In this document: positions 1 to 11,834 of the stretch, piece by piece
How the letters are laid out: each line of letters begins with the position of its first letter
Position numbering within the stretch: the first letter of the stretch is position 1
Assembly: GCA_037126765.1 (NCBI GenBank)
Contig: JBBCBC010000037.1
Location: forward strand, 12,529,263-12,593,262
Origin: Stenogyne calaminthoides
Lineage: Eukaryota; Streptophyta; Magnoliopsida; Lamiales; Lamiaceae
DNA length: 64,000 bases
Reading direction: 5' to 3'
The notes under the pieces: model-generated
Database searches by the model: none
What the model was told of the DNA's origin: nothing
What the model saw: only the letters and a program-made list of their open reading frames with translations
Position numbers and translations under genes: made by a program

Positions 1-798
1 TTTTCATGTACGTTCTATGTTGCAGTCTAATTAACATTTAACATCTATTTATTTTTCAATTTTTAGCCACTAATTACTCCTAAATGATGGTCATGGAGAC
101 AAAATTTTTTGCGGTAAATTTGCCTTAATATTTTCTTTATACCAATTTAAGAGCAATACATCTATATAAAAATTTTCAATTTTTAATTATCCAACATAAT
201 AAAACACTTAATATTTTATTGCTCTTGATCAATCTTAGCGTGTATTTTAATTTTATATAAAATTCAAAACATTCAAGGATACATTTGTTATTTAATATTT
301 CCCTTTATTTAGTAAAATAATTTGCACGACATTTTAGTGGTATAATCCGCGGTCTCTACTTTTCATCACTCGTCGGTCGCTCGAGCTCCGCGTTTCAAGT
401 TCGTCAACTGTCTCATCTCCATTTTGTAATGATGATGATCTTGAATCGTCTCTCCACGTAATTTTTTTATCAATATGTTTATTTGATTATGCAGTTTATT
501 GATTCATATTCATTTGTTGTTTTCGTCAGATTTGTAATTAAAGTTCTGCCGCGTTTCAATTATTCTGAGCAAATGTTTATGTTTCATCTAGATTCTATCG
601 CGGTGGCGTTCTTCACAATTTTGCTTAAGAGCATTTCAAGGTCTTTATACAGTTTTTGGCGACAGTAGTCGAATCTTTCAGAAGCATTGGCGTGGCTATT
701 CTATTGATTTGGATCAAATTTGGTTGGGTTTTTATTTCATAAGGCCATATTTTAGTGTAATTTAGATTTGTATAAAAATGTTAAATGTAATGAAAAAT
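1..798. repeat. Direct duplication, copy 1 (open at the window edge)
   Basis: This stretch recurs at 1392-2278 in the same orientation, with an offset of 1391 bases at the start. The two copies are easily aligned across the block around 355-450 (the CG-rich stretch with GGTCGCTCG) and the end at GTTAAATGTAATGAAAAAT, after which they diverge. No open reading frame is conserved between copies, so it reads as non-coding. It may be a transposon fragment or a duplicated promoter/leader, and I do not recognise the family. The left end lies outside the window. Near 240-280 copy 1 lacks about 90 bases present in copy 2 and carries a short segment in the opposite orientation. Confidence 0.8.
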
Positions 799-959
799 GC
801 TCGGTGTGGATTTTTTTAATAACCTGCGTCATGTTTCCTTGCTGCTAAAAATGACCGATTCCATTACACATGGGCCAATTCTAAATTATTTATGCTTGAA
901 CCTATTGTTATGTGTTTGTTTACATAAATTTTCTGATTGGGGATATTTTTTTTTGGCTC

Positions 960-1255
960 AACACATTTAGGGGTTGAAAATTGTGTATAAAGTATGAGGT
1001 ATAATATAAAGTAAAAAAAAAAAAGAGTGTGTGTTCAGTTGGGTAAATAATAATAGTTATGATGTATGTGATGCATGATTCATATTTTATTGAAAATTGT
1101 GTTTGAAAAAAATAAGATAGGTATAATTTATGTATCATAGATTATGATTTTAGAAAACTTGAAATCTTATACCAAAATTTGTTAAACAAAAAAATATGAA
1201 TTTAAAATCCCAAAAACCACTTGATAAATTAGAAACAAACACCCCTTAGACTAAT
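960..1255. mobile_element. Degenerate MITE, same family as 45054-45435
   Basis: The stretch shares TATTGAAAATTGTGTTTGAA, the following ATAAA-rich core and TTATACCAAAAT with the better preserved element at 45054-45435. It ends in a comparable AAACAAACACCCCT motif, the inverse of GGNNNTGTTTGTTT. The left terminus is poorly preserved. It lies between the two direct copies of the 0-2.3 kb duplication. Confidence 0.45.
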
Positions 1256-1391
1256 TCCTACATTACTACTTTTGCCCCTTTTTTTTAAGTAATGTAGAAT
1301 CAACTTAGGCCTTATTTTTGTGTAATTTTTATATAAGGATTATAGGATTTTGAATATTATATGATTCTAACTGATATTTTTTTATTATAAT

Positions 1392-2278
1392 TTTTTATGT
1401 ACGTTCTATGTTGCAGTCTAATTAAAATTTAATATCTATTTATTTTTCAATTTTTAGCCACTAATTACTCCTAAATGATGGTCATGGAGACAAAAAATTT
1501 TGCGATAAATTTGCCTTAATATTTTCTTTATTCCAATTTAAGAGCAATACATCTATATAAAAAATTTCAATTTTTAATTATCCAACATAATAAAACACTT
1601 AATATTTTATTGCTCTTGATCAATCTAAGCGTATATTTTAATTTTATAGTATATGCTAATGTTTTGAATTTTATATTAAATATTAATACATTTTCTTCTA
1701 GCACGACCTTTAATGTTTAATGATATCCGCACACCATATTAGCGGCTTAATTCAAGGATACATTTGTTATTTAATATTTCTCTTTATTTATTAAAATAAT
1801 CTGCACGATATTTTAGTGGTATAATCCACAATCTCTACTTTTCATCACTCGCCGGTCGCTCGGGCTCCGTGTTTCAAGTTCGTCAACTGTCTCATCTTCA
1901 TTTTGTAATGATGATGATCTTGAATCATCTCTCCATGTAATTTTTTTCTCAATTTGTTTATTTGATTATGTAGTTTATTGGTTCATATTCATTTGTTGTT
2001 TCCGTCAGATTTGTAATTAAAGTTCAGCCGCATTTGAATTATTCTGAGCAAATGTTTATATTTCATCTAGATTCTATCGCGGTGACATTCTTCACAATTT
2101 TGCTTAAGAGCATTTCAAGGTCTTTATACAACTTTTGGCGATAGTAGTCGAATCTTCCAGGAGCATTGGCGTGGCTATTCTATTGATTTGGTTCAAATTT
2201 GGTTGGGTCTCTATTTCATAAGGCCATATTTTAATGTAAATTATATTTGTATAAAAATGTTAAATGTAATGAAAAATT
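1392..2278. repeat. Direct duplication, copy 2
   Basis: This is the second copy of the sequence at 1-798. It carries about 90 extra bases around 1650-1755, including TTTCTTCTAGCACGACC. A segment AATGTTTTGAATTTTATA is present here, while copy 1 has its reverse complement at the same place. There is no supported coding content: the longest frame here (about 2188-2373) is not shared with copy 1. Confidence 0.8.
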
Positions 2279-2605
2279 GTATAATTTGTGGTATCTTTTT
2301 TATCGTAGAATATCTTGGAGTGCAATGCATTTTTGGAGAGCAAGGGAGAGAAAATGTTTACTTGATGTTTTGAGATTTTTTTTTACTACTGTAATATCAC
2401 CCTGATTGTTGTGTCTAATATTTTTTTTTCTAATTTGGAGACAATATGTTGTTTTTTCAAGCTAAATAAGTGAGTTGACCTCTCAATTAAGATGATTTAT
2501 TTGTATAACAATTAAGTTTTCTTTTATTATTAATTATTATAAAATTATGTATCACATGTTCAAGGAGTTCTTAATTAAGATTTAATAGATAATTCGTGTA
2601 ATATA

Positions 2606-2637
<32 letters not shown>

Positions 2638-3179
2638 TGTATTCAACACATTTAAATAATATTTTAATAATGTTAATACAACAAAAGTTGAACGAACATG
2701 ATATACAATTGCATAAACATTATACTTAAGAACACATTTAACTTATAAATTAGAATAGAAATGTAAAGATATTGTACATATATAATATTAAAAAAATGGT
2801 ATGAAAATGTTTTTTTTCTTTAACTTTCACTATATCTGATTTTAGTACGCCAATTTTTTTCAACATTAGAAATAGTCCATTATTTTACCAAATTCAATCA
2901 TTTTATCCTCGAACTAGCTAAAATAAGTTTAACAAATTCAACTTTTTCGTCCTTAATTTTAATTGGTTAAAAGGACGAAAAAAATGATTTTGCTCCTTAA
3001 ATTCCGTCCCTATTGATTTATTTTTTTCCACTTTCACTTATATTTTTATTTATTTTTCTGGATTTAATATGATATGACAATAATTTCATTTTTCTATAAA
3101 TTGAGATTAATATTAAGGGTTATCAATAGAAAGTCATTTATGCACAAAAAATTAGTCAAGTGCAAGCCCTTTGTGATAA
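2279..3179. other. AT-rich intergenic DNA with an (AT)n run
   Basis: No gene is seen. There is an (AT)n microsatellite near 2605-2628. The rest is AT-rich sequence without conserved frames or recognisable transposon ends. Confidence 0.6.
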
Positions 3180-3190
3180 GACGTCTATTT

Positions 3191-3292
3191 GAGGACAATG
3201 TGGAATAGATCAAGTGGTTAGAGCACCACTATCTATGTCGTTGAGATCATGGGTTCAAGTCATCATTTGCCCGATCTAAAAAAAAAAAATAC
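3191..3292 (+). mobile_element. Short tRNA-derived SINE with target duplication
   Basis: A tRNA-like internal promoter is visible. A-box-like AAGTGGTTAGAGCACC lies near 3211-3227 and B-box-like GGGTTCAAGTC near 3251-3261, followed by a poly(A) tail that ends at about 3290. The 11-bp direct repeat GACGTCTATTT flanks it at 3180-3190 and 3293-3303, as expected for target-primed insertion by LINE machinery. The body cannot fold as a complete tRNA and lacks the 3' acceptor half, so it is a SINE and not a tRNA gene. It is unusually short at about 100 bp. Confidence 0.75.
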
Positions 3293-3303
3293 GACGTCTA
3301 TTT

Positions 3304-5921
3304 AAGACTTTAAAAAAAAAGTCTCAATCTGATTTTAGGTACTCAATACTAATTGTTTTTGTTCTGTTATGAAAAATGTTCATAGTGTTCACCTTATTGA
3401 GTTTTCACATAAAGATACTCTAAGAAATCTAAACATTGGAAAGTCTCCTGATCAATCAGGGTAGTATAAATGAACAACACAAAAAAATTCATATAATTTT
3501 TTTTAAGTAAGCCTCTAAGATAAACATGAGACTTTTACATTCTTGCAAATTGATGACACTTGATTTTAACTCTTATTGTTGAACAATCAAATATTTTGGA
3601 AGTTTCGATGAAAATATTACAAGCGTCTTGATGTTTTTACTAGACAATGAAATGATTTAAATTATGTCAAATCTAAGAATGGATACACTAAAATTTTTCT
3701 TTGTAATTTTCTTTTTGATTTTGTAATCATGTATGTGTCGATTTATGTTTCCAATTTAAGTAAATAATTTCATGTTTTTTTTTCTTTCAATTTTGTGGTT
3801 TAGTTACCGCATGAACCTGGAGATTTTGGTCCTTTAGACACTAAGAAAATATTCAAGTGAATCTTTGTTGGTTGTGCCCATGAAAAAGAGAGGCAAGTGC
3901 ACGATCTGATCTCCAAAATGTATGTTAGTTGGAGAATCTACAAGAGAACCGAACCCTTTTACTAATTTTTAATTTGAAAGTATGATGAAATATCATTTCG
4001 ATTATTCAAATTTGGTGTTGGTTTTTGTACAATTGAGCTTATCAGCATATGCAAATTTTTATGTATACTTATTCTTTTTCACAACTTGGTAAATAATTAG
4101 TAAAATGTTTCAATTATCACAATAACCACTAAATAATTTTGATTTACAAGATTTTTTATCTCGCAAATCTCTGAAGTGATGTCCTCTTTTAGTAACATCG
4201 TCTGCTCAATATTTTCTAAAAATCTCTAATTAAAATGGGAATTAGTCGATGAATATATTTTAATGTTCATAATTAAGATCTCGAACATCTTCAAATGAAT
4301 AACAAAAGGGAATTAATATCTCGAGTATCTTCAAATGAATTGATGCAACATTATATTTTCTTGAATTTGTGGAAAAGAATTTGAATTCTTTATTCTGATT
4401 GATTATATCTTTAAATATTATCCTGTTAGGATGTGGCTTCAGTTTTTCTCAAATTGAACGCAAAATTCAATCACCTATTTAGGAAAATTTAGAATCAAAA
4501 TAGAAAAACCTCATAGTGAGCTCGAAGAATCTACCTGTGAACATTTCCCAAAAAAAGCATTGCTGGTGAAGTTGTCCTTATTACAGAAAAAAGAATTAGT
4601 TCAGAGATCCTTGCTTTTCCAAATAAAATGTCATCCTTGATAACTTTCCTGTTTTTTCGTACAGTGTTGAGAGGTTCATTTATTTTATTTTTTCATGTAA
4701 ACAAGAGAGAAATGAATTTTATTTATTTATAGCCTGATAAACATTAAATTATGGGAAATATGGAATGGATATTTTGTGGGTGTGACTAAATTTAGAAATT
4801 GGATTATCCATCAGCTCTTTTCAATTGCAGATCCATTATAGATTTCAGTTTCACATTTTTCATGTTCTTCTTTGTGAATGATTTCAATTGTCTTCATTTC
4901 TATTTATGAATCGTGTATCTTCTTTCTTTCTTTTTTTGAAGGTTATATCAGTGTACTAAATGGATGATTTTTTTCCTCCTACCATATAAACTTTGTTGTG
5001 CATTTATATTCATTGTTCTTGCGTTCATCCTAAAATATGATATCCACTTAAATCTATTCAATCTTGGTTTTTCTTTTCTAATTAAAAAAAATATTTGATT
5101 GTGAGATTTTGACTTAAAAATTATCAACATTCATTTTACCGTTAATTTTCCCCTAAAATGTTTTCTCCCTGCCTTTGTTCTAGGCTGTGGTTCATAACTT
5201 TTTTTTCTTTTCAAACTCTTTCGTTTCTCTCTTCGCCAAAGACTCTTCTTCTTTCACCTACCAATGAGTTTTTATATTAGTTCAATTTTTTTGCAGGTCG
5301 GTGTTGAAAGTCAACAAATAGATAAAAAAACTATTTCAATTCATATGGTGTTCGATAATTCTCAAGATTTAAGTTTATTTTAAGTTTAATATGTGTAATT
5401 TGTAAGGACTTTATCATTGGCGGGTTCTTCATCAATATTCCACTTTGTGATATGTTAAATTTTTTGAAATATTAAATTAGTTTCTATGGAGAATTTCAGT
5501 TATGTACTTTAGCATGTGAATATTTTAAAGATTGCAGTATCTCATTTCTTTCTTCCAAGCCTATGTACTACAAGATGAGTGAACCTTCTTACTATCGATT
5601 CGACTTTTTTGTTTTCGCCTTGAATGTAAGTTTTTAAGCAAATAGGATACTATATTTTATTTCATTGCCTCCTTTAAAATTATGCCTTCAATATAGTGCA
5701 AAATTTTCTCATGTTTTTCTTAAATTGGTGCTAAAGTCATTTACAATTTTTTTTTTTAAATTTCAGTTTCAATAGGTTTGTGGTAATATGTTTGCGATGA
5801 CGCATTGATCCATTGAATAGTTTTTTACTTTCATAGCTTAACTCTCTCTGTAATTTAGCTATGATCGATTAAAGTGGTTTAGAAAATTAACTTTACCATG
5901 AAATTATCCATTTTGTGATTT
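3304..5921. other. Intergenic DNA without recognised genes
   Basis: No conserved frame is seen on either strand. A pair of similar 25-base phrases, each ending ATCTTCAAATGAAT, occurs near 4275-4345. The stretch near 3800-3960 is less AT-rich and could be an old gene remnant, but it gives no recognisable protein. Confidence 0.5.
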
Positions 5922-5926
5922 ACTAA

Positions 5927-7874
5927 TGTTGGGGAATAAGTTGCACAGATCTATTCGGGTTGAATATTTAAATACAAATTTAATTCTTTAATTATTACTA
6001 GCATGAATTAATCCTATATTAATTCAAATAATAATCCAACAACATATCATGCATAAAATAATTCACGTAAAACCTACGCATGCGGAATTCTACGAGTTTA
6101 CGTGAACGTACCTCTTGGGATGGCAACGGTGTGGTTGATTAGACTAACCGAAAGGACTTCCCAAGTAATCCCTTAGCCCTCGTTCGACTATCCGGTGGAA
6201 GGACTCTTGTGAACGATTTAACAAAAGGAAAATAAAATATGTTGCACCATCTTTGTGGATTTACTAATTTTTCCAGCACATGGAATTGTACACTACTCAC
6301 AATTGTCGTTTTTCGAAAAAATACAATCTGTCGACGTTACAAAATATTTGATATTTTATCGACGCTGATATTTTTTCGAAAAACCAATTTTCGTGTGTTA
6401 CTGGGAATGAACCATTCATCCCCTATTTATATAGGAGAGGGGGACGAAAATTACATGTGAAATAGGGAGGAAATTTTTTTTCTTGATCTCCAAGAAATCT
6501 TGAATATATCTCATATATTCTTTTCTCCATAATTAAAATATTCCACAAAATCCCACTCTCTTATTTGTTATGGAATATTTCGAAATATTAGGGATCAAGA
6601 TTCCAAGATTGGGATCTTCTTGAATTTATGAGATATTCTTGTACTTCAAGAAATATATATCTTCCATAATATCTTTTCAAGAAAATCAAGAAAATCTTTC
6701 TTGTCCACTATATTTCAATTTTTTCGAAAATCTCATTATAGATAACCAAGTGGGAGATTTCTTGAATTTAATGAGATAATCTTGTATTCCAAGAATACAT
6801 ATCTTCATTCCATAACAAAATTCAAAGAAAATCTTTCTCCCAACATATCTATAATTTTTGAAATTTTTCTTGGAAAAATAAGCAACAATATTTATTTTAT
6901 TTTAATCACCTTTTCAGTTATTGGACTATATGTTGGGCTACTCAGGGGGCCTTTAGGAGAATTAAGATTGGACCTTCTAATGGACCTTGAATATCTAATA
7001 TTGAGCCACAATATTATTCAAGCCCATAAATATTAATTAATCCCACTACATAATTAATATTACACTATCCATCTTAACCCATATTACAGTCAATATGGCT
7101 CCCGGTTATTATTTCCCGTGTTTAAGATTATCTAGCCCATTAATTAATTCAAGCCACTGAAATAGCTTTCCATTAATTAATATCTTTTGTCCTTGGTCAA
7201 GGAACGGTTCAACATTATTATCCATACCGGAAACTAATTCAACTTGCAAGATTTGGTATGATAAAGCTTATGAACCTCCCAAGGGGGCAAATCGAACAAG
7301 CGTACTTGCACACGATTCTTCATATTAAATCTTAGCAATCACATGTGACTAATAATATTGCCCAAGATAAAAAGTATTGAATCTTGTTGATTCGCTACCC
7401 ATGATAAGTCAAAGCAATAGTTACCAATCCCACGTGATCCTATTTAAGGGACGAAGATTAAGAAATAACGAACCACTGAGGTCTAATTCTTCCTTGTTCA
7501 GTTCTGAAGAATTTATCCTCCTGTAGGTCCTATTCAGTGCATCAGTCATGCACTAGTGTAATCTCTTGGTCAAGACAAGCCAATCTGAGCCTTACACTTC
7601 AACCTTTCACGATGGGTTGTTCATTTCCATCTAGGTCGTGAATGACGTACTTTTAGTTACAAGGGACTGTTAATTTAATCTTCTGTGATCTGGTATCACT
7701 AAATTAACTACAATGTAACACGTACGACTTATTGAACAGTTATGCAGTAAATATATGTAACATTCGATAATATTTAAAGCATCAGTGATAAACAATTTAT
7801 TTCAGTAAATAAGTCTGAAAATTCAGTTTCGATTATACAAAGTAAAAAGCATACTTTCTAGTATAATTCCAACA
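5927..7874 (-). mobile_element. Solo LTR (family A), 1948 bp, with 5-bp target duplication
   Basis: The sequence begins TGTTGGGGAA and ends TTCCAACA, so it has the TG...CA termini and short inverted ends of an LTR. The 5-bp direct repeat ACTAA lies at 5922-5926 and 7875-7879. No internal retrotransposon coding sequence is attached, so it is a solo LTR left by LTR-LTR recombination. The promoter-like motif CTATAAATAGGGGATGAATGG-type sequence (reverse strand, near 6405-6435) shows that the sense strand is the minus strand. Inverted copies of the same family lie at about 18022-19525 and 54333-55229. Superfamily (Copia or Gypsy) cannot be assigned from the LTR alone. Confidence 0.85.
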
Positions 7875-7879
7875 ACTAA

Positions 7880-9349
7880 TTCTTTTTAATAGCATTTCAC
7901 ATTGAAATTGTGCTTGCAAAATTTAAGAGCTTAGTAATTATATAGGTTCTAGAGGCAAGTGAACTAGGCAAGAAGATAACATATACATATATTTTTATTT
8001 GTACTATTCACATTGAGAATTTGATATACATTGATTATGAGGACAAGTATATGTACATGTTTTATAATTGGAGCCACTCATTTAATCTCATTTTGTTTTC
8101 AACTCTTTATGGATTCTCAAATTTGAAGGAGTTTGTTCATTCTATTTTATTTTTATTTATGTGTTAGTATATGATATGAATACGAGATTTTATTTTTGTA
8201 ATGGTAACGTGTCTTGATCAAGAAAAGTGAACTGAAATGTTGGGACTCAATTTATTACATTTTATATATAAAAAATATTAGGTAATTTTTTTAATTATTT
8301 CTTAGTGGAGTAGGTAAGCTAGGTGTGTTTCAAGAACATATATATAACTTAATGAGAAAGTCTTTTGTGGGACAATTTTATACATGAGACAGAGCGTCAT
8401 TTTAACATTTGAATCATGTTTCCATTTAAAAAATGATTGGAATCGAGTTCCATAAGTTCATGGATCATAATATAGTAAATAGATTCATCTTATATATGAA
8501 ATTGTCCCTTATAACTCTTAAAACTCTCTTAAGTTGATTAATATGGGAGGAAGGTTTTTAATGTATATATATATCCAATTAAATGATCGGCGGTGGCCAG
8601 TATGTCTCGTGGTGGAATCCCGTGTGAATCAGCAAAGACCAATGTTTATTGAAAAAAAATTGCACCACATACATTTTAAAATATGGGAGAAAAGTTTTAA
8701 ATATTGTTATGTATTATTTTATTAATCATAATTTATTTAATTTACTTACTAATATGATCTTTTTAGTATATATAATTATGCAATTATAAAAATAATAAAT
8801 ATTATATATACTTCAATATAATATTGTGACGAAATACCATAAGATGTTCACATCACAAAAGGATCGGATATTAATTTTAATTTTTTTTTATGTTGATCAA
8901 TTTATATTATATTCTACATACATTATCAACATTATCAAATGTTGAATAATATTATTCTAATCTAATACATAATGCGATATATATATATATATGATCGTGA
9001 TATATATTATTGTAATAGATTTATACAATTGAGATTATTAATCAAGTGGCTAAAGTATAGGATAAAAAATAACAACCCATTAAAATAAATCGTTAATTGA
9101 TGTTATTTAAATAAAAAATTTATATAATGTATAAGATTTGTAGATTTTTAAAATTTTGCAGATTGTCAAAATGATTAATGATTAAATTAAATTAAACATT
9201 ATATAACTTTACAATTTAGTTAAGAAATTTATCTGACATTAAATTGGTGGATCATCAAAAAATATTGGAGATCAAGTCAATATTCCCATTACACAAGTTT
9301 CAATTATATTATTTCAATTTAAAATATATTCATAATACATTTAGAAATG
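7880..9349. other. AT-rich intergenic DNA
   Basis: No gene, repeat family or RNA could be supported. Short frames near 8534-8725 and 9244-9474 lack any conserved features. Confidence 0.55.

Positions 9350-9409
<60 letters not shown>
9350..9409. repeat. Compound (AC)n(AT)n microsatellite
   Basis: A run of CA repeats at about 9350-9366 passes directly into about 22 AT repeats. A frame across it would encode only a Tyr-Ile repeat and is not a gene. Confidence 0.95.
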
Positions 9410-9411
<2 letters not shown>

Positions 9412-9412
<1 letters not shown>

Positions 9413-9450
9413 CTCCCTTCGTCCCAATATTTTGTTCACATGTGACGCGA
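9412..9450 (+). mobile_element. Truncated Stowaway MITE left end
   Basis: TA followed by CTCCCTTCGTCCCAATATTT matches the Stowaway (Tc1/mariner MITE) terminal consensus. After about 38 bases it is replaced by a hAT-like end, TAGGGGTGAGCA. The right end of the MITE was not found. Confidence 0.5.
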
Positions 9451-9990
9451 CTAGGGGTGAGCATTAATTGGTAAAAACCGAGTCGAACCGAATTTAATAA
9501 ATTCAGTTCGGTTTATTCGGTATTCGGTTCGGGATTGGTTTTTAACTTTAAAATTTTTGGTATTCGGTTTTGATTTCGGTTTTTATAGTAAAAATACCGA
9601 ATAATCGAAACCGAACCGAATTATATCACTATATATATTACAATCCTCCAAACCCTAATTCATTTACATTACCACATAAATCAATTATCCGCCGCTCAGC
9701 CCTCAGTTTTCTTTTCCCTTACAACATCTACCTACATCACGGTTCCTGTAATGTCCGACTTCTCCCACCCACGACCACGACTCATTACATGCACCCTCAC
9801 CACTCACACCACTCACCAATCATAGATGCACAATTCGTCGTTGCCACAAGGTCCCCACTGCCGGCCCCACTCAAGGTTCACCATCGTCGTAGCCCATATA
9901 CCAGCAGCCAAGCTTTGTATATGCCTACTGCCTTTTTTGTTTTTTGGAATACTTCCAAATTTCCAAGAATGCCAAGAAATTACTGTTAGA
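9451..9990 (+). mobile_element. hAT-like element end with GGTTCGG-rich subterminal region
   Basis: TAGGGGTGAGCA at 9451 is a typical hAT terminal sequence. It is followed by alternating ACCGAA and TTCGGT words (9475-9620), the subterminal pattern of plant hAT elements. The next 350 bases are comparatively CT-rich (CCAAACCCTAATTC onward), like a 5' leader. No matching right terminus TGCTCACCCCTA was found and overlapping short frames here are not convincing, so the element is truncated or diverged. Confidence 0.5.
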
Positions 9991-10340
9991 GATCTTGTAT
10001 ACATTATCCTTGCATTTCTGAATTTTTTAATTTTTTACTTTCTAAATTTCTAAATTTTTTAATACTTGTATTTTTTGAATTCTAAATTTTTGAATACCTG
10101 TATATTGAATTTTGGAATTTATGTTGGGAATTTAAAATATATTAGAATTCAAGATTGGGTATGAGTATTTTAAGAGTAGACTTAGTTATGAACAACGCGA
10201 ATGTTTATGAATCAATACACAAGTTCATTCATTATGGTAGAGTTGAGGTATTTTCTATGTATGGATAAGTGAAATTGGAAAAAAACATTTATATGAAAGA
10301 CGTTGTCTACAAGTTTGAGGTCTAATGAAAAAATTGACAT

Positions 10341-10556
10341 TAATGTCGCATCCAGTGGTACAACTTCACTTCTTTGCTCATTCTAGGTTTGTCATACTAA
10401 TTAATGATACCGAAGATTCTACCTGCATGCTTTAATCTGGATTGTCATTAATGTCGCATGTAGTGGTATATCTTCACTTCTTTGCTCATTCTAGGTTTGT
10501 CATACCAATTAATGATACCGAAGATTCTACTTCCATGTTTTAATCAGGATAGTCAT
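10341..10556 (+). repeat. Tandem 108-bp duplication inside the helicase relic
   Basis: The unit starting TAATGTCGCA at 10341 is repeated from 10449 with few differences. The period is exactly 108 bases (36 codons), so the duplication would have been in frame. Both copies encode the helicase segment that includes the TEDST motif. Confidence 0.85.
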
Positions 10557-11834
10557 CTTGCCGAACTTTTGATTAAGATTGATCTTATTATATAGGCTTC
10601 GATGGTAAATATATATTGTATTGAAGCTTTTAATACTACTTTGAAGGATATTATGCATTGGCTGATCCGTTATCTTCTGGATTTTCATTTGGTTATAAGA
10701 TTGTTGTGTTTGGAGGCGACTTCTGACATATATTGACAATTATTTCAAAAGGAACGAGGCATGAAATTGCTCAAGCTACAATAAGTTCATCTCTTTTGTG
10801 GAATGATTGTACCTTATTGAAACTTACAAGGAACATGTGGTTGAAGAATTTAGAATCGGTTGGTGGTTTAAACTAATTGAATTTTTTTTTTCCGATTGAA
10901 TAACATCTATTGGAGATGGAAGTATAAGATCACAAACTGAGTATGGTTTGATGTACAAATTCCGGATGATACTTTTTGAGAGGTGGTGATGATCCGATCG
11001 ATCTTATTGTTGATAGTATGTATTATTTTAAGAACATGATGAACAATCACGGTTATTTGTAGAAAGTATCAATTCCGCTCCTACGTTGGATGTGTTAGGT
11101 CCATAAGCGATCACATGATTTGGTTGAATGAAAATGAATCACATACTTATTTGAGCTCTAATAGTCCTTACCGTGCTAATTCAAATGTAGATCATCTTTC
11201 AGATGTGCATACTTTTGAATTCTTGAATAATCTAAAGCGTTCAGGGTTCTTGATCATGAACTGAATCTCAAAATTGGAACATCAATAATATTATTTAGAA
11301 ACATTGATCACGATCAAGGGATTTCCGCAATGGAATTAGGTTTGGTCTATTAATATTATCTTTTTAATTTTTTTTCCTCATATTTTTAAAGGTTGAATAT
11401 GTATCAATTCATTAAATTTGTGGTGAATATATATATATATATATTTTTTAAATATGTAGGTTGGTTATTATGAAGATGCGTGATAATATTCTTGAAGCTA
11501 AGGTTCTATCTGGAAGTAATGTCGAATAGTTAGCTTTGATACATAGGTTTGTGTTGACTCCTTCTGGTCATAGATTGTCATTCAAATTTCAACGAAGACA
11601 TTTTTCGTTGATTGTTTCATATGCTATGTCTATAAATAAAAGTCAAGGACAACCGTTTTCTAATGTAGGGGAATTTTTGCAGAAGTCCATTTTTAGTCAT
11701 GGACAATTGTATGCAGTTGTTTCCCGAAAAACAAACCTCTAGGGTTTTAAGATCCTATTGTGTGCCATGATGATAATCATGATTGTAGCATCACGAAAAA
11801 TGTAGTTTTTCATGAAGTTTTTAGGAATATATAA
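10341..11834 (+). pseudogene. Helitron PIF1-like helicase, C-terminal part, decayed
   Basis: Pieces in several frames follow the order of the plant Helitron RepHel helicase domain. They run VASSG..SLL then AHSRF.I.INDTEDSTC (10341-10440); LAELLIKIDLII (about 10559-10595); EAFNTTLKDIM (about 10623-10655); GTRHEIAQATISSSLLWN..LLKLTRNM (about 10755-10840); APTLDVL and TYLSS.S.YRANSN.DHLSDVHTFEFLN (about 11080-11235); EAKVLSGSNV (about 11493-11525); then a clean frame at 11536-11742 with FKFQRRHFSLIVSYAMSINK and the SF1 motif VI-like HGQLYAVVSR. A last piece EVFRNI ends with TAA at 11832-11834. Many stops and frameshifts and an internal 108-bp duplication show it is dead. The replication-initiator (Rep) part and the N-terminal half of the helicase are absent. 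Confidence 0.85.

Noticed and set aside
3211..3262. Possible tRNA gene
   Set aside because: Only A- and B-box-like words are present; the acceptor and anticodon stems do not form, and a poly(A) tail with target duplication shows a SINE.
9570..10053. Overlapping frames on both strands of up to 139 codons
   Set aside because: They lie in the leader-like part of a hAT-type end, use His/Pro/Thr-rich low-complexity text and match nothing I recognise.
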